Shown here: piece by piece, positions 61,555-64,000 of the stretch
Numbering within the stretch: position 1 is the first letter of the stretch
Layout of the letters: each line of letters begins with the position of its first letter
DNA from: Merluccius polli
Taxonomy: Eukaryota; Chordata; Actinopteri; Gadiformes; Merlucciidae
Direction: 5' to 3'
DNA: 64,000 nucleotides
Assembly: GCA_030340625.1 (NCBI GenBank)
Contig: JAOPHQ010002361.1
Location: 5,001-69,000, forward strand
Notes under the pieces: model-generated
The model's database searches: none
What the model was told of the DNA's origin: nothing
What the model saw: the letters and a program-made list of their open reading frames with translations, nothing else
Made by a program: the position numbers and the translations under genes

Positions 61555-64000
61555 GTGCACATGTTTGTTTTGTGAGTGATCATTCAACATTAAATAGACA
61601 GGCATATAAAAGGCTTAGTCTGTTACAGAGTAATGGACCTCTGAGAGAGACAACTTAAAAAGTTGTTAATCAGCAGTTCAACCACATAAATTACTATGGC
61701 TATATGGTACACTTGTTGCCTTGACTTGCTAACGGTAATGTGCCTCTTAAACTGCAGGCCCAGAGGCATTGCGCCGGGCTCTTTTTGACCTCCTAGCTTG
61801 TTTACAGTTTGTGTGGGTTTATTTGACAATCTCTTTGACCCTATGGTAATGGTAACTACCCTGTTAAAGCCTTCCTCTGGCTCTGTGTGTGCAGGGGCAT
61901 GCGAGTCTGCATGTACACACATGCCTTTGTGCACAGAGCTGGTGGTGCATGAAACTCTCTCTGAAGAAGACTGCATGTGGTCAGACAGGTGGGAAATTCC
62001 TTCTTTACCCCTATACCTGTAGGCACAGGATCCATGGATGAGTGCCTCCTCAGCTCTCACACAGACCTGGAATGGTTATTGGGGTGATTATATGCATCCA
62101 ACAACCCGGAAGGAGTAAAACGTTTTTAGAGTCGCTATGCCCTTACTCCATGTCCATTTCTCTGTCTCTGTCTCTCTCTGTCTCTCTCCTGGTCGTTCTC
62201 ACACCCAACCGTGACGCATCCAGCAACAGTTGTCCGTGTCCATTCCTCACACTTCCTCTACTGACATGGGGGAGAGGGGGGTTGCAGGCAATGGGTCGTT
62301 TTTCATGGGGGGGGGGTATCAGGCGTGAAAGAGCAGGCCTTGTGGGAACCAAGCAAGGCACTGAAGGAAGGTGTGCAAAGCAAATGAGGGCAGGCTGGTC
62401 GCCATCAGCAAAAAGGAGGTGTAAAGCAACTTTAAGGCCCAATAGAAGGTTAGCTGCATGCCTGGCACAGAGAACATGGTTGGTACAGGGGGCTAGAGAG
62501 TCTTGATCCCACTTTGCTGAATGTCATCCTCTCCATTGGAGCGCGGAAAGGACAGAGAGCAGGTCATCCATCCATGTGGGCCTCACTGTATGCTATGACT
62601 ATACATAGTAAGAGAAAAAGCACGACGAGCACAGCCTTTTTGGGCTCATACAGCCCATTTAACAAAATAAAAGTTAATAAGAACATTTCCACTGTACATA
62701 ACAGAATTGTCACTTATTTTCTGAGTTTCATTTAATTCTTGCTTATAACACCCCACACCCAACTGTTTTATATCTATGGTTAATACATTTCCTGTTTAGC
62801 TGACCGTGAAGCACTTTTTGTTTTTAGAATATGGTATTCTCACTTTATATTCCTGTTTTTTATTAAGATAGGCAGCTTCACCACTGAACTCAAAAGTTAG
62901 TTTAAGGAGTCCTAAGTATTACTGTAATCAATATATAACCACTTCAAAGTAATGCTGTCTACCTTCTAAGCATGAGTCAACCATTCTTATTGAGGTGGAG
63001 GTCTAGTGGTACCTGAAAGCGGAAGGACTGACAGCTCTGTCACTGATATGACTCTATCCATCTAGAAACCCTGGGAACCTGACGATCCGGTTGTGCTTCC
63101 GCTCTATACGGCCTCCCCTTTTAAACCAATTCTCCCAGAAGCAAACTGAACTTTTTTTTCAACTTTTCAAGCCCTCAGTACAATGCCCAGTTGTCAGTTG
63201 TCTGCAGCAAAGTACAAAGGAATACGACTCCCTGGTTTGCTGTGAAAAATAGTGAAGTAAGGGGCTGTTCAGAAGTAGGAAAAATATCTCACTTGTTTTT
63301 AACCAACAACAATATCTTGCATTATGTAAGCCAATGGATCTATGGGAAGGGATATAACATGTTACCTAGGGGACAGGAATGCCCTACAACGACTAACATT
63401 CATATGCATTACAAAGCCTTTGCAAGTGGACCCTATGCTAATTCTTGTGATGGGACAGAACAATAGACAGCATTGTCAGAAGAACGGGCAGACCTCATTC
63501 AACGAGAACTCTCTGATGCCTTCCCACAAGGCTAGCCAGCCAATCACAGTCCAGGAGGGGAGGGGCCAACGACATGTATAGGAGAACTGGGGTGACCTGC
63601 TCCAACAGCTGCCCTAATCCTCAACTAGGGACAGTTTCCCCTTCTCTTGGGGCACCGGATTAGACCGGATCCTGCAAGGTCATTTCACCACCTTCAGCTC
63701 AGCCAGTCTTTCCCATGCTGCTTTCCAACTACTGATTTTACATGGCCCCCAGTTTCTCACTCCCTACTCCCCTGCCCTGCCAGAATGCAGCCACAGAGTG
63801 ATTCTTCATTAGGTGTGAGAAAATAGCACCTACCTTGCCACTGGTTCCAGGAGAACATTTGGTTCTTTCTCTCTGTCTCTGTGTTGGTCGTTAATGCTAC
63901 TCCAAACACTGTCTCTGTTCCATGCCTACATACTATCCATGGAGAAGCCTTTGTATAGAGAGCATTGTGATGTCCCACCTCTCCGTCCCACCAAAGCAGA

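Larger units (their letters stand above)
54123..63980 (-). other. arhgap39: arhgap39 5' intron or upstream DNA
   Basis: Nearly 10 kb with no exon that would supply the missing N-terminus in phase. Contents: a long (GT)n tract (54423-54547), hAT MITE copies (54850-55130, 55485-55778, 58987-59259), poly-G (58647-58669), GT tracts (near 57680 and at 61519-61550), and mostly unique sequence. Two minus-strand donor-like sites (60584, 63836) could belong to untranslated first exons. Confidence 0.6.

Noticed and set aside
63836..63978. Minus-strand exon ending GGCAAG with donor GTAGGT
   Set aside because: The frame has no similarity to ARHGAP39 or another family and no clear acceptor, so it is mentioned only as a possible untranslated exon.

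Overview
The window looks like nuclear DNA of a ray-finned (teleost) fish. Its genes have many short exons with GT/AG introns and encode clear vertebrate proteins. The spaces between exons are full of long CA/GT, CT/GA and poly-C/G tracts, small hAT-type foldback elements, tRNA-derived SINEs and a PIF/Harbinger remnant, a mix typical of teleosts. The species cannot be named from the sequence.

Layout. 1-1065: end of an intron of a ONECUT-class homeobox gene on the + strand. 1066-1358: its last coding exon (homeodomain, best match ONECUT3), followed by a probable 3' UTR of about 8 kb that reaches poly(A) signals near 9510-9572. 9750-10600: a GC-rich island with an orphan minus-strand splice donor. 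11220-26875: phf20 on the - strand, for which I could join 16 coding exons with matching reading phases into a 1034-residue protein (two Tudor domains, acidic/basic linker, C2H2 zinc finger, PHD finger, conserved C-terminal end). 26900-28260: the phf20 promoter/CpG region. 28300-29900: intergenic DNA with a nested inverted repeat. 29910 to the right edge: arhgap39 on the - strand, for which nine exons give 1159 residues (two WW domains, proline-rich linker, MyTH4, RhoGAP). Its first coding exon is not visible and probably lies beyond the window; 54123-64000 reads as intron 1 or upstream DNA.

How the genes relate. onecut3 and phf20 are convergent (tail to tail), while phf20 and arhgap39 are head-to-tail on the same strand. 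They are unrelated in function: a neural/endocrine transcription factor, a methyl-lysine reader of the NSL/MOF acetyltransferase complex, and a Rho-family GTPase-activating protein. No operon-like system, CRISPR array, provirus or toxin gene was seen. The points most worth a second look are (UG)n tracts placed at or near splice donors, two short upstream ORFs (one overlapping the phf20 start as ATGA), the apparent loss of the PHF20 AT-hook, the orphan promoter between the convergent genes, and a nested inverted repeat upstream of phf20.
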